64,000 nucleotides of DNA from Artemisia argyi (taxonomy: Eukaryota; Streptophyta; Magnoliopsida; Asterales; Asteraceae): positions 73,731,757 through 73,795,756 of the forward strand of contig CM060686.1 of assembly GCA_030686995.1 (NCBI GenBank), in the 5' to 3' direction. Below the pieces are notes generated by a model. It saw only the letters and a program-made list of their open reading frames with translations, was not told the origin of the DNA and did no database searches. Below, in pieces: positions 1 to 11,426 of the stretch. Numbering within the stretch: position 1 is the first letter of the stretch; each line of letters opens with the position of its first letter. Made by a program: the position numbers and the translations under genes.

Positions 1-1665
1 GTCATCGGTTAAAAAGAAGAAGACCCTTGCAGCTGCACCAAAGTAGGCTTCCTGTCTCAACTCCCTGAAACCAGAACATGAAACAATAAACACCTTCCTC
101 CTCACCTTCCCTTGACCAGGTACCACCACTGTTCTCTCACGTACTTCGAACACTTTCTGTATCATTTGGTGCTTCACAACAGCGACAGAGTACCCATACA
201 AGTTGTACTTGTGCACAATTTTTGATGGTATAGTCTGTTACAAAATGTACAAAGTTACAACTGTTATAGATTGATAGTTGTTTATTATAGATTGATAGTT
301 GTTTAGTTTGTAATCTCATTGAAATTGTAGCATAACAATTTGACAAATTATCAAAGTTTTCAAGACACTTACAAGTCGTCCATCTCTCCAGAAGCATGCA
401 GTAAGTGGTCTGTAGAATGCCCTATCTTCTTGGTCATGGATAGTGTGAAACGACCATTTGCACCTCCAGTTCATCTGTCGGGGTTCAAAATCTAAATTTA
501 ATAATCCAAAATGAGTAAGTTATAGATAATCCAAAATGTTACAAAGATATCATATACTTGATGTAGTTAAAGCTAATAAAGGAAAAGATACCATAGTCAT
601 GTGGTTGGTGACACAAGGAATTCATGGCAATATTGGTGTTGTATGTCTCCACAGTTGTGATGGCCCCTCCATCAGGTTCAAACAACATCACATTATATTC
701 CTGGCCCGGGACAACCTGAGAAAAAACCATCCACTGACCAGCCTTCATATTCAAGTCTCGAACGAGTGTCAACCAACCACTGCCTTACAAGAAGGAGTGG
801 ACGTATCGATCATAGAGATGATCACTGGCCACCCTAACATTGTAGTCATTCGTGTTAGTGGAAACCACGACTGAATCAGTAGGGGTTGGACTATCCAGAT
901 ATCTCAGAAAGTCTTCCTGCAACGACTGCATAAGCAGAGATATGTCAGTCACAGGCACTAAACATCTCTAAAATGGGGCACTCTCGTGTTCATAATTGTG
1001 AAACTCCAACCCATCCTCACCATAGCAAGTTACGTAAAACACATCCTCACCCTCTTCAACAAAATGTATGTACTCAACATCAGAACAGAAGATGTTGTGA
1101 ATGACAAAATCATTCCACCTTGCTCCCTCAACAACACATTTAAATTCTGAGACTCTCCTTACACGAACTTTCCATCTAAACCCCCACTGTTAAGTAAGAA
1201 AATAAAACCATTGCCATGATAGGAACCTCCTAGAACATAATCATTATGCAGTTCCTGTATATGAAAATTAATTTTTAACCATTTGTGAATTAAATACTAC
1301 TACCCCCGTCCCATATTAAGTCCACAATGACTTTTCTAAGTCTTTTTTCACCAAGTTTGACCTTAAATATATTTATTTGTGTTATATAATATTTAATGAA
1401 AATTATACAAATGAAAACACAATTAAAAACTTAATCCATTCATATGTCTTGCACCAAGTACTATATAATACGGACAAAAAAATTTGAAGTCAAAGTTGAA
1501 GAAAAAAGACTTGAAAAAGTCATAGTGGACACTTAATGTGGGACGGAGGGAGTAATTAAACTAGTTTCTTAGAGAAATAACAGCTTTTCAATAATGGTGT
1601 TAACTTACAAACTCATCTAAAACATCAGGATTGTCCACAACGTAAATAAATTGATTACCAAACAT
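1..1665 (-). pseudogene. Broken B3-domain-like gene, partial at window edge
   Basis: Four exon-like blocks with good splice signals line up on the minus strand. Exon 1 (1665-1609) encodes MFGNQFIYVVDNPDVLDEF and ends at a GTAAGT donor. Exon 2 starts at 1186 after a pyrimidine-rich tract and CAG, and opens with WGFRWKVRVRR. Its pattern (W-K-V-R-V, then C-VVEGARWNDFV, then GEDVFYVTCYGEDGLEF) resembles the plant B3 DNA-binding pseudobarrel. A second B3-like block (LTLVRDLNMKAGQWMVF, then VMLFEPDGG) follows down to about 590. Exon 3 (474-373) and exon 4 (from 156, running off the window) are also bounded by acceptor and donor sites. Exon 2 has an in-frame TAG after HESAPF and needs a frame change near 800, so the copy looks dead. 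The intron between exons 1 and 2 carries a MITE. B3 proteins are nuclear DNA-binding factors; the family call rests on pattern likeness only. It could also be a live gene whose exon 2 is really two exons. Confidence 0.42.
1300..1552. mobile_element. Stowaway-like MITE, 253 bp, in the B3-like gene intron
   Basis: The ends are inverted repeats: left CTACCCCCGTCCCATATTAA, right (reverse complement) CTCCCTCCGTCCCACATTAA, flanked by TA on both sides (1298-1299 and 1553-1554). The CTCCCTCCGTCCC end and TA duplication are typical of Stowaway (Tc1/Mariner) MITEs. There is no coding capacity. A diverged relative lies at 45850-46088. Confidence 0.85.
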
Positions 1666-1962
1666 GGTTACTGCATTAACGATTAAGGTTACAAAAAAAT
1701 GCAAAATACCATTTGAATGAAGTAAAAATCAGTAAATGTGGTTACCTGGTACATGTGGTTTTTGAAGAATCACGACTGCTAAGCACCGACTGTATTGTTT
1801 GAGATATTGGGTTGAAAGAAGGTAGAGAGTTTATGTGTGTGTGATTTTGTTGTGTTAAACACGACTTAGTTTTGTTATTTGCAAAAAATGTCCTCGTCAA
1901 TTTTCGTGAAAGTGAGGTAGCTGAAGTGTGTTAAAGTCGGGAACAGTGAAATGACGAAAAGA
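1666..1962. other. Region upstream of the B3-like gene, no gene seen
   Basis: This would be the promoter side of the minus-strand B3-like gene. No convincing TATA box or other element was identified. Confidence 0.3.
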
Positions 1963-1987
1963 CCCTCACGTGCAACGCACGTGAGGG
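1963..1987. repeat. Perfect 11-bp inverted repeat (hairpin) with CACGTG cores
   Basis: CCCTCACGTGC and its exact reverse complement are separated by AAC. Each arm contains CACGTG, the G-box core. A direct repeat (TAGCAGCATTAAGTTC, twice) follows at about 2001-2037. Hairpins of this sort occur near the 3' ends of Helitrons, and CTAG follows within 20 bp, but no matching 5' end was found. Confidence 0.6.
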
Positions 1988-2199
1988 CTCATTAACGGGC
2001 TAGCAGCATTAAGTTCTGCCTAGCAGCATTAAGTTCCGAGTTACTAGCATTCACCCAAATTCCAATCCAAACAACTTTTTCTTTGCTTTTCCTGCACAAT
2101 GTTAGTATAGAAACAAAGAAAATACAAGCCATAACATATGCACAATGATCCCAACATCTAATTATACTTAACAGTTTTAAGTATAACTTGGAGCATTGT

Positions 2200-3279
2200 A
2201 ATGGGGCAAATGAAGAGTCATGACTAATAGTCTGAACTCAATTCATGCAGTGAATATTAGATTAGACTCAAACTAGATAGACTATAGATAAGTTATCAGA
2301 AATGTGTGACCATATGTATCGAATTGAGACTACATTTAAATAATGTGTGACAAAATATGACTCTATGATTTAGAAACCTAAATAAATACTTCATGTGACC
2401 ATATATAATATCTTGAATTTAGTCACACAAACACTCAATGTGACTAATAGCAAGGTTAATGATAACTGAGTTCACATTTTGCTATACATAATAGTCACAT
2501 GAGTATTTCACAATGTGCTTATTTTGAAGGTATTGGTCACATATAATATGGTATGACTATTGTAAAGCATATAGTCACATGATCGTGCTACAATTAAATG
2601 TGACTATACACATTAGGATTTGGCAAGCAAACACACACTAAAATTTAGACACGAGTATTAATTTATGTGACCATATGTATCGGATTTTGGTTACACTTAA
2701 TCATGTATGCCTATGGTTTAGTGTGACCATATATGACATTTGGTCACACCGTTCAAGTGTGTGACATGTATTTGTCACTTTTAAATGCATATCGTGACTA
2801 ATGCTTCAAACTTACTTTTCTGTTGTCACACATTTCAAATCATATGTGGCTAAATATTCAGCAAACAATAGTAGTCACATTTAAATAATGCGTGACAAAC
2901 TTGACTATATGATTTAGCCACATACACAATTACTTCATGTGACCATATATGGATTTTGGTCACACTCTTCAATTGTGTGACATATATTTGTCACATATGT
3001 ATATATATAGTGTGACTAATGTTTCAAACTTATTTGTATCCATCACACGTCCCAAATTATAAGTGACTAAATGATCAAAAAAAATTTACCAGTTACCTCT
3101 AGTCACGTAAATATTCAAATGGTGTGGCTATAGCCTCAGATGTAATTCCAAAATGGTCACACAAGTCGGATCAAGTGTGGCTGTTTATTTTATTCTGGTA
3201 CATTTAGTCACATAAAAAAATTACTGTGTGGCTGTTCGAAAAACAGCATGCGTGACAAAATCCCAGCTTTGTACTAGTG
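2200..3279 (-). mobile_element. CACTA transposon end with subterminal repeats
   Basis: Read on the minus strand from 3279 the sequence begins CACTAGTACAAAGCTGGGAT, a typical CACTA (En/Spm) terminus. Leftward lie many short GTGAC/GTCAC motifs in both orientations, the usual subterminal array of such elements. Longer units repeat about every 216 bp, for example GTGACCATATAT blocks near 2722 and 2938. I found no opposite CACTA terminus on the left and no transposase, so this is either a truncated or a non-autonomous copy. The left limit is approximate. Confidence 0.65.
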
Positions 3280-6200
3280 TTATATGTTTCGTGTTACTAA
3301 ATATTAACATGATTTGTATGATATTTTTATTCTTTATTTATATGATATTTTGCATAAGTAACATGTTATTTGCTAACTCATGATATGTCATTTTGATACA
3401 TGATGTTTTTATATGATACGTATATATTTGAAAGCTCGTGTCTTTTGCTGTCATGCTTAAGATGGTCTATATAATACATGCTCCAAAATGTTATCATTTA
3501 AACATGGATTGCATAAATTTTTCATCTTGTTTCTTTCGTGACTTTGTCACACTATTTGTTCACTACGTGTGCACTTATAATTTGTCGAAGTACCTTTGGT
3601 ATGATAAACATTTAGAAGTCATTTTATCATACAAATTAATCACATATATCATTATATGCTTAAGTATCTAAGCTTAACAACAAAACAATTTTACAAGGAA
3701 AGTATTTCATATTATGTCATGCTCTTGCTTAATATGATTGTTTATGTTGATGCTATCTATCCATGTGGTAACTTTAGTAGTCGAATGTGTTGTCTGAATA
3801 AGCTAATATCTTTATATTTCTATCTTGTTGACATCTTTTCTCACTAACAAATTTGTTTTAGTGGTTTGAGAACTAATCATTTGCCATCTCACTTCGTTCT
3901 AGTTTTTATATGCTCATCTCGTATAATTGTAATCCCTTCACTTGCATATAGTTTTAAAGCTAATAGGATTGAGTATTAGAGATTTGAAATTTGTTTTTGG
4001 GTGTCTTTCAATCGACCTCTTTCCTTATCGCATTATTGCTTCCGCTTTCCAAAAATCACTTCCATCACTATTTAGCTATAACAATACTCTTATTCTCTCC
4101 ATCTCCTATGAAAAAACCACATGCCTCTTCATGCGATCATCTCGCATTGATAGAGAAGAGCTACATGACTTCAAGGATAACGTTCTTTGTATGCTAACCA
4201 ACATCCGCAAAAATATTACTAAGCTCATCGCTTTCATTAACCTGCAACCTCCTAAATCATTTTATCTTCATTCTTTATCCGATGCATTACACATTATGTT
4301 GAATGTCCACCAATAAAGGGGGAGAGAAATCATTCACACAGATGTCTTTTCGTAATTAAAGAACATGTATTCTTATTTCTTCAAATACCAACATGTAGGT
4401 TCACACCATCTAGTTATAATCTGTTCACAAAATCACAAGTGTTTCAAACCTTATTAACCCAACATCACAGTTATGTAAGCAAAACCTCATCAAGTGAAAA
4501 ACACATCATGTGTTTGACAAAGTTCTTCATCTCCACAACCAACAACTAATTTAAATAGAGTGTAGGATTTTTCTTAAACTAGGATCTCACAACTTCATTG
4601 TCTAGAACGCCATCATAAGATCTCATCCTTTTTCTTACTCAAAACATATCATGCACGTCATTGTCAGTGCAAACGATATATTAAACAAAACTGTCATTCC
4701 CAACACTTTCTCAACACATCGGTATAACCAACACTCTCCCATCACATAATGTCATTCTCATCCTCATATAGGTTTCTTTATTCATTTTTATAGAATTTCT
4801 GTTCCTAGGAGCTTATTGTCTTCGCTTCTTTTTTAATCCATTCAAGCATATCTCATGGCATGATATATCATCTTTAGTAGATAATAATGTCGTTAAAGGT
4901 CATGTAGGTCTAAACCATGTTAGTACTCTTTCATCCATTGTCTTTCGGTATAGGTCATTATTTCTAAGTGTATTTCGTGTTCATTAGAGTCAATAATAAT
5001 CGATCAAATCATAACCCGTAGCCGTCATTAAATATCAATGTCCATTCACATTTTCTTTTTCTCTTAACATTACGTAAGTCGTATTCCTTTATCCCATAAG
5101 TTGTGAATTTTATATTGCATAAGTCCATATGTTCAATATTTATATTCGTTATAGCATTTGCTATACATACGAGTTTCTAATTCTTTAAATAGTTGTCTAC
5201 GTTATCACCACCACCTTCCATCATCACTTTCACTAATCATCACAACCATAAATTAGCGAAAACTTACTTTCATCAATCCTGAATCATCTACCGAGTTATC
5301 ACCACATGAATCCTTCTAGTAAACCGACACCAACACTAGCACCACTCACTTTAACTCTTAATATTCCAACTTCACTTCATATCTTCCTTCTAGGCACTAT
5401 CTTGTAGGATTTTATCATATTATATTCACATTTTTCTAATGACTGTATTTCTTATTAGAAGAATACACCTCATGAGATCTTCGATTTCATGGTTCTTTTC
5501 TTTGGGTCGCGTATATCATTTATATATCACATATATATACATCATATTTTTCTTTGTAAAAAAGATGAATTATATTGCTCTAACTCTTTCATTGTAGGTT
5601 CACCATTATATATTATATACTCATCTAAGGATGAAGTTTGCATCTATTATTTTCTTATTTTAGGTGCTTATTGATTTCTTCAAACAAGGAGGAATCTCTA
5701 TCAAGCACTCATGTTGCATCGTCTATACACTTAGTTGTATATGAATACTTTAATTTAAGAAAAGGATGTATATCTCTACTATGAGCCATGAGTGCATCCA
5801 AGGCAAGCTCATGCAGGGTTCCTACAATGCAACTATCACCCATGCCACGGTTTTCCATTTTTGCATTACCAGAGAAGGACACAATGCAAGAAAAAATTTT
5901 AGTAACTTATACTATAAGGAACAATTAATCAGTAACTTATTCTCACAACTTAAATAATAAGTAATATTACACTATAATTAACAATCAGTAACTTATAATC
6001 ACAGCTTATCCCCACAAACTTATATTTTCATCCTTATCAAAATGTCAAAAATATTATATACGCAAATTAAACATCTTAACATAAACAACTTATAAATAAA
6101 CAGACTAACAAAACCAGCTTATAATCATCAACTTCAAATATCACTGGTGATACTAAACGTGTGCTACAGAGCATATTCAAAACCACAATTAGACACAAAA

Positions 6201-6514
6201 ACAACATTCAAATGCAGTTAAAAACATAAATTCAACTAACAACTTAATCAATAAGCAAAATTACAAGAGTAGATAACATGATTATCAAAACATTTTTTAC
6301 TCACACATTTCATCAAACACTTGGTGTTGCTTGACGACACAACTGCATTTACAATTTTGTTTAGATAGTGACACAATATCTACAATTTTTATGTGTAAAG
6401 CTTTATTAACATAAACTACTTGTTTAAAGCTTCTATCGTGTCCAGATGCTCATCAATATCATCTTCTACATTTTTTTCAAAAGCAAAAACTTAATCTCTG
6501 ATGTATTTAAAAAA

Positions 6515-6515
<1 letters not shown>
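3280..6515. other. A+T-rich stretch, no supported gene
   Basis: Several short open frames exist (the longest is 124 codons at 3942-4316), but none shows a recognisable domain, splice signals or codon regularity. Text here looks like old decayed repeat DNA. Confidence 0.4.

Positions 6516-6553
<38 letters not shown>
6516..6553. repeat. Poly(A) tract, about 38 bp
   Basis: An uninterrupted run of A follows ATTTAAAAAAC. It could be a retroposon tail or simple slippage; no target duplication was found beside it. Confidence 0.8.
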
Positions 6554-6556
<3 letters not shown>

Positions 6557-6609
6557 AAAAATCACATCAGATATACTAGCAATATAGTTATTATCACTAA
6601 AAGTTCTCA

Positions 6610-6920
6610 TTATCACAGGTGATATACTACAAAAAATTGAAGAAAACCACTTCAACTATTCATCATCACAGATGTTATACTACCAAAAATTGAAGAAAAT
6701 AACTACAACTGTTGTATCACAAGTGATATACTATCAAAAACTAAAGACAATCAAAACATTCATCACAGATGACATACCATTAAAAATCGAAGAAAACCAC
6801 TACCGCTGTTCATCATCACAAATGTTATACTACCAAAAATCAAATAAAATAACTACAACTGTTTTATCACATGTGATATACTACCAAAATCTGAAGAAAA
6901 TCACAGCATTCATCAAACTA
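6610..6920. repeat. Tandem array, unit about 50 bp, six copies
   Basis: The phrase ATCACAnnTGnTATACTAcC recurs near 6617, 6664, 6716, 6763, 6815 and 6867, each followed by an A-rich AAAATTGAAGAAAA segment. Spacing alternates between about 47 and 52 bp, and alternate units match best, so a roughly 100-150 bp higher-order unit is likely. An 84-codon open frame across it simply reflects the periodicity. Confidence 0.75.
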
Positions 6921-7600
6921 TTATAACAATCCCTTAATAAACATATAAAATCAACAAAAATTGTAAAATCTTAATAAATATCTTATAAAACTCAATTAAA
7001 TACATAATCATCATAGTATAACATAAAATATTAACAAAACAAATGCACAAAAATCTTCATAAGTAGCACTAACATTCGTAAATAAGTAAAAAATTGTTGG
7101 AGATACTAATAAAACAACTAAATAATTAGTCGGAAGCATCATACCTTCATCTGAGACACAATAGGTTCATTTTGAACCGTTTTTTTTTTTTTTATGTATC
7201 TGCTTGTGGACTCGATGATACTTCCACTTTTGTGTTTATTTTTTGATTTTAATGATTAAAAGTGGTTTTATTTTGAATTTTTACAGTAGTTTTTCGTTTT
7301 GTTTAGAGAGAGAAAGTGTGGATTTGTTTTGATATTGAATGGTGGAAAATGAGATGTAGGGGGTGGGGTTGGTGGGGTAAGTTTGCTGAATTGGCAAAAG
7401 TGGTCTCTCCATTGTTTTTAATTTTAAAAACGGTTTTTTTGATCCAAGGGTCAGATCTTGTCCATTGGTATGTAGTCTTTTTTGGGTATCGAAAATAAAG
7501 CGACTCTTACTAACAAAATACACACATGGTTAGGAAGACATAGTTATTCTTATTTTATCTTTTTTATTTTTTGCACAATGTTGTTTATTAAAAGTTTGTC
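6921..7600. other. Left flank of retroelement A, no supported gene
   Basis: A+T-rich DNA up to the ATAAC target duplication (7601-7605) of element A. An 80-codon minus-strand open frame at 7523-7281 has no recognisable feature. Confidence 0.4.
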
Positions 7601-7605
7601 ATAAC

Positions 7606-9048
7606 TCATACGTGGGAATCGCACTAGGCTTTTCCTCTCGAGGGATCTCGAGAAGCTTACAACCCCTACCAGGCAGTGTACGTGATCGTTGTAGTATAGT
7701 ATAGTGACAAGTACTGGGGGATTGATCGTTCAACTCAGGAATAGTGTCGCTAGGATTAGAAAGCCTAAAAACTAGGTCTAGAGGTGAGGGATGATTTTTT
7801 TTGTATTTTTATATTTTTATAAAAGCAAATAAAATCTCGGGTTTTGGAAGAGTGGGCGGAATTAGTTGCTAATCAACAAACCCAATAACTAAAGATGCAA
7901 TCAAAATAAAATAACAGAAATGAAAATAAAGCTAATTAAACTAGTGGTGTGAACAATGATAGGGAGAGTTGTGTTTACTTAGGTTTCATTACTCCCTAGA
8001 TATCTTTTACTGGTTGATAGTTTGTTACAATTGCATGGATGACGGGTCGTATTCCTTAATACTAGTCGTAGGGCCGTGTACAATATTCCCTAACTCTATA
8101 GGATTCTACTTCACTCCTATGTCGAACCGTTAGAAGCTCCTAACATGGGATCATTAGAATTCTCCTACGCATTAAATACAACCGAAAATCATAGTACACC
8201 TCTAATCACGTTTCTTAAGACGTTCAAGCATGTCACCAATGGAAGTCTGCCAGTTTTCTTAAGCCTAACATCGAATACAACCATCCGTAACAACTATAAA
8301 CAAACAATCAACCCATAATTAACATCTAGGTTTCACTACATCTAAACAAACACACAAGAGATCTAGCCAAGCATGTTAAATTCAAGACAAGTGTAAGATA
8401 TATTCAAACATCACATAGACATATTGAATGAATTGAAAGAGTACTTATCTCAATTGAACATGAAAGGTTTCAAAGGGTAAAAACCCTTGAAAAAGCTGTA
8501 ATATTCGGACTAGGGTTTCTCTCCAAAGTTACACCCTAATTGTTACTCTCTAATGAATGAAAATTGCAAAACTATATAGATTTTATAGGGTGACGGCGTC
8601 AAGAAATAAATTCTGACGCCGTCAACTCGCCGCCCATAATGAAATCGGATTTCCTAGATCCACTTTTGACGCCGTCATATGCAATTCTACTCTGGGCCAT
8701 CACTCACATTTGGACCATGACGACCTATGGTGACGCTGTCATGTCCCTAGTGCAAAACTCTTCTGGATCGTCACGGACTTTATCCACTTCTACCTCTTGT
8801 TTTACTCTTGACGCCATCACTTGAGAACTCTTGACGCCGTCAGGTACTGTTCCCAACAAGGAAAATTAAGACTTTGCCATTTTCTTCACTTTTATGCTCC
8901 AAAAATGTCCATAATGCTTCCTTTTCCAGATTTCACTCCAAAAGTACCTAAAATGACAAAAAGAATGATTTAGTGCATTATTTGATCAAATAAATTCGAA
9001 TCCGAGCTAAAATGACCCCCTAAAAAGGGTTCATTTTTTGCCTCATCA
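7606..9048 (-). mobile_element. Solo LTR of element A (Gypsy/Athila-like), 1443 bp
   Basis: The start (TCATACGTGGGAATCGCA; the other copy has TGATACG) and the end (TTTTTTGCCTCATCA) match the LTR of element A at 26465 and 41841. It is bounded directly by ATAAC on both sides (7601-7605 and 9049-9053), the same 5-bp duplication that follows A's right-hand LTR. No internal A sequence follows it; the next DNA is the right-hand flank of A plus Copia C. It is therefore a solo LTR beside a second, longer copy. It has no coding content. Confidence 0.85.
8591..8842. promoter_or_regulatory. Cluster of TGACG-N-CGTCA inverted motifs in the A LTR
   Basis: TGACGNCGTCA or a one-base variant occurs at 8591, 8614, 8667, 8731 (TGACGCTGTCA), 8809 (TGACGCCATCA) and 8832. 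TGACG is the core of as-1-type elements bound by TGA-class bZIP factors, so the cluster could be an enhancer of the element; that role is inference. The block recurs in the other LTR copies (about 9868-10120, and 27428-27610 with 41583-41635). Confidence 0.55.
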
Positions 9049-9120
9049 ATAACAATTTCAAGCAAAAGTAATATAGCAACCTCAATCAAATCTTCTTATC
9101 TATTTTTAGTAGTAGACAAT

Positions 9121-9502
9121 TGTTAGGAATATAAATGTTCATATGAAAGACTCGGTCACCCCGAGTATCTATTTAGCATTTATGTAGCTCGTAGGCTTAT
9201 TAGTATTTGTTTAGTTATCATAATGTTAGTTTATTTAGCGTAGTATTTGTGGAGGACAGACGGGTCTTTACACACTGTACACCCGATCCACAGGCCGTAG
9301 GAGGGCGTTTAGTATGTAACTATAAATACCCCTATGCACATGTGGAGAGGGTTGGAGCTTCTAATCATTCAACTAGTTTTCCCTTCACTTTCTCTCTCTA
9401 GAACTCCCACACTCAATTTCTCTCTCTAAACTCTCTTCTTTTCTCTTTTAATTTGAACCATATCACAAATTCCATCCATGTTATGATTCTGAGTATACTA
9501 CA
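9121..9502 (+). mobile_element. LTR of Copia element C, left copy, 382 bp
   Basis: It runs from TGTTAGGAATATAAATG to GAGTATACTACA and is followed by ATTGGTATCAAGAGCC, the initiator-Met-tRNA primer site used by Copia elements. A TATAAATACCCC box lies near 9322. The same LTR, also 382 bp, occurs at 41914-42295, and about 70 bp of flank is shared too, so these are duplicated copies of one insertion rather than two LTRs of one element. Confidence 0.85.
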
Positions 9503-9807
9503 ATTGGTATCAAGAGCCATGGTTTAATCTTTGGGATTGTTAGTACTCGGATTTGTTGTTTAGTTCTTGTGTTTGGTTCTTGGTTCGAATGGTACTCATT
9601 GGAAAAACCTTAGCATGACTTTGTTTGTGGGTTAATTCATAATATACTTGTACATTCATGATTAGAAGTTGTTTAGGTGCTTAGTCTAGTGCTTGGTTTG
9701 TGTATTTCATATGTTGACTGTTGGATTTTAGGCAATTCATGTTGAGTTTGTTTGTTGTTCTTACTAGCGAGTTGTTTCTTATGAGGATATTCCTGGTTGC
9801 GAGTTGC
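9503..9807 (+). mobile_element. Primer site and leader of Copia C, cut at 9807
   Basis: TGGTATCAAGAGCC at 9505-9518 is the primer-binding site. The non-coding leader runs to GGTTGCGAGTTGC and then changes abruptly into the middle of the A LTR. The matching leader at 42296-42600 continues beyond that point, so 9807 is a recombination junction. Confidence 0.8.
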
Positions 9808-10325
9808 ACCCTAATTGTTACTCTCTAATGAATTAAAATTGCAAAACTATATATAGATTTTACAGGGTGACAGCGTCAAGAAGGAAATTCTGACGCCGTC
9901 AACTCGCCTCCCATAATGAAATCGGATTGCCTAGATCCACTTTTGACGCCGTCATATTCAATTCTACTCTGGGTCGTCACTCACATTTGGACCATGACGG
10001 CCTATGGTGACGCCGTCATGTCCCTAGTGCAAAACTCTTCTGGATCGTCACAGACTTTATCCACTTCCACCTCTTGTATTACTCTTGACGCCATCACTTG
10101 AGAACTCTTGACGCTGTCAGGTACTGTTCCCAGCAAGGAAAATTAAGATTTTGCCGTTTTCTTCACTTTTATGCTCCAAAAACATCCAAAATGCTTCCTT
10201 TTCCAGATTTCACTCCAAAAGTACCTAAAATGACAAAAGGAACGATTTAGTGCATTATTTGATCACATAAATTCGAATCCGGGCTAAAATGATCCCCTAA
10301 AAATGGTTCATTTTTTGCCTCATCA
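9807..10325 (-). mobile_element. Truncated 3' LTR of element A
   Basis: It matches 8532-9048 of the solo LTR closely, including the TGACGCCGTCA motifs, and ends in GCCTCATCA. The outer 926 bp of the LTR are missing, replaced by Copia C leader. On the minus strand this is the 3' LTR of the A copy whose internal region follows to the right. Confidence 0.85.
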
Positions 10326-11426
10326 AATACGATTACACTTGAGATTTGCTTGTCCTCAAGTAAATGCGCTTTTATTCTAATCAAAATACAAGTTAGGGGT
10401 CATTTAACACTAATATAAAAGTAATGACAACAAATAATCGTTCCACTAAAGACCAAAGACAAGCACGGAGGTCATACACTAGCACCTCACAAATAGTGTT
10501 TAGATACTCACATCTCTCAGGTGTAATAAAGTATATATCACAATATGGAAATGGAAAACATCTCTCACTACCTGTCATAACAAAATAGATTACCATAGGC
10601 TTGGGAAAGGATCAAACCTCCACCACATGGCGTAAGCACCTAGGATAAACTATCAAAGTGGTCTTTTAAAGGGTTATAACATTAGGTGTAGGGATATGGA
10701 ATACACGGTTTTGTTGGATAAAGGCAATTTTTACTGGTGGCGAGTTAATCGTCTTGGTTAATTACATGTACAATATGGCGTTGCTAAGCCAAGACTAGAC
10801 TCGACTTAAGCTAATAAATGAAAAATAACAAAAACATAAAATAAACATAGAATGAAACGGGATGGTAGTCCGTATGTTTTTCTCTTTTTCTATTTCTTTT
10901 TCTTGATTTTTTCAATTTTTTTTATTCTTTTTTATTTTTTTTATTTTTTTTTTTGCATTCACTCTTACGACATATGGGGGTAATATATAATGTTCTTCCC
11001 CATTACTCCATAACATAAGTACTTTACCCATGAGTCCCAATCGTCCCAAAACAATATGTACAAGGATATGACTCGACTTAGCAACCATGTAATAAATTAG
11101 ATAATTAACTAAGGGTTTAAACAAATAACAATAATGCACTAAAGATGAGTGCATACACGGAAGGCTAAGGCGATTTGGGTGTACATTTAAGTGGGTTTTA
11201 ACAAATTCTTCCTTTAAGTAAGATGCTTAAAGTTAGAAACGAAAAGATAGGCTATGAGGGGTGTACTAGGGGTTTCGTGTACTAAAAATGAGTACAACGC
11301 TAAGGTGTGGGAAAAAATTAATTGACTTTACTAGCCAAGTAATATGACTTACATGGTCAAGTAATTATGATATGGGTTTAACACAAGGGTGATCCTAATG
11401 CCTCTTATCATGTAGTAAATCCTACT
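10326..11426 (-). other. 3' non-coding region of element A
   Basis: No coding frame is supported. On the minus strand TTGAGGACAAGCAAATCTC lies just before the 3' LTR; a TTGAGGACAA phrase upstream of a G-rich polypurine tract is usual in Athila-like elements (compare element D near 31690). The expected run of G is not visible, so the tract may have decayed. A pyrimidine-rich block lies at 10876-10954. Confidence 0.5.

Noticed and set aside
536..874. 112-codon plus-strand open frame
   Set aside because: It lies opposite the B3-like exon 2, whose splice sites and protein pattern are better supported.
3942..4316. 124-codon open frame in the left flank
   Set aside because: No domain, no splice context and composition like the surrounding A+T-rich DNA.
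6610..6920. CRISPR-like array
   Set aside because: Units are imperfect, adjoining and without unique spacers, and the genome is a plant nucleus.
7606..10325. Two A LTRs with Copia C between them as one complete element
   Set aside because: Both LTRs are A sequence, but the DNA between them is A's right flank and C, and the ATAAC duplications belong to a solo LTR.
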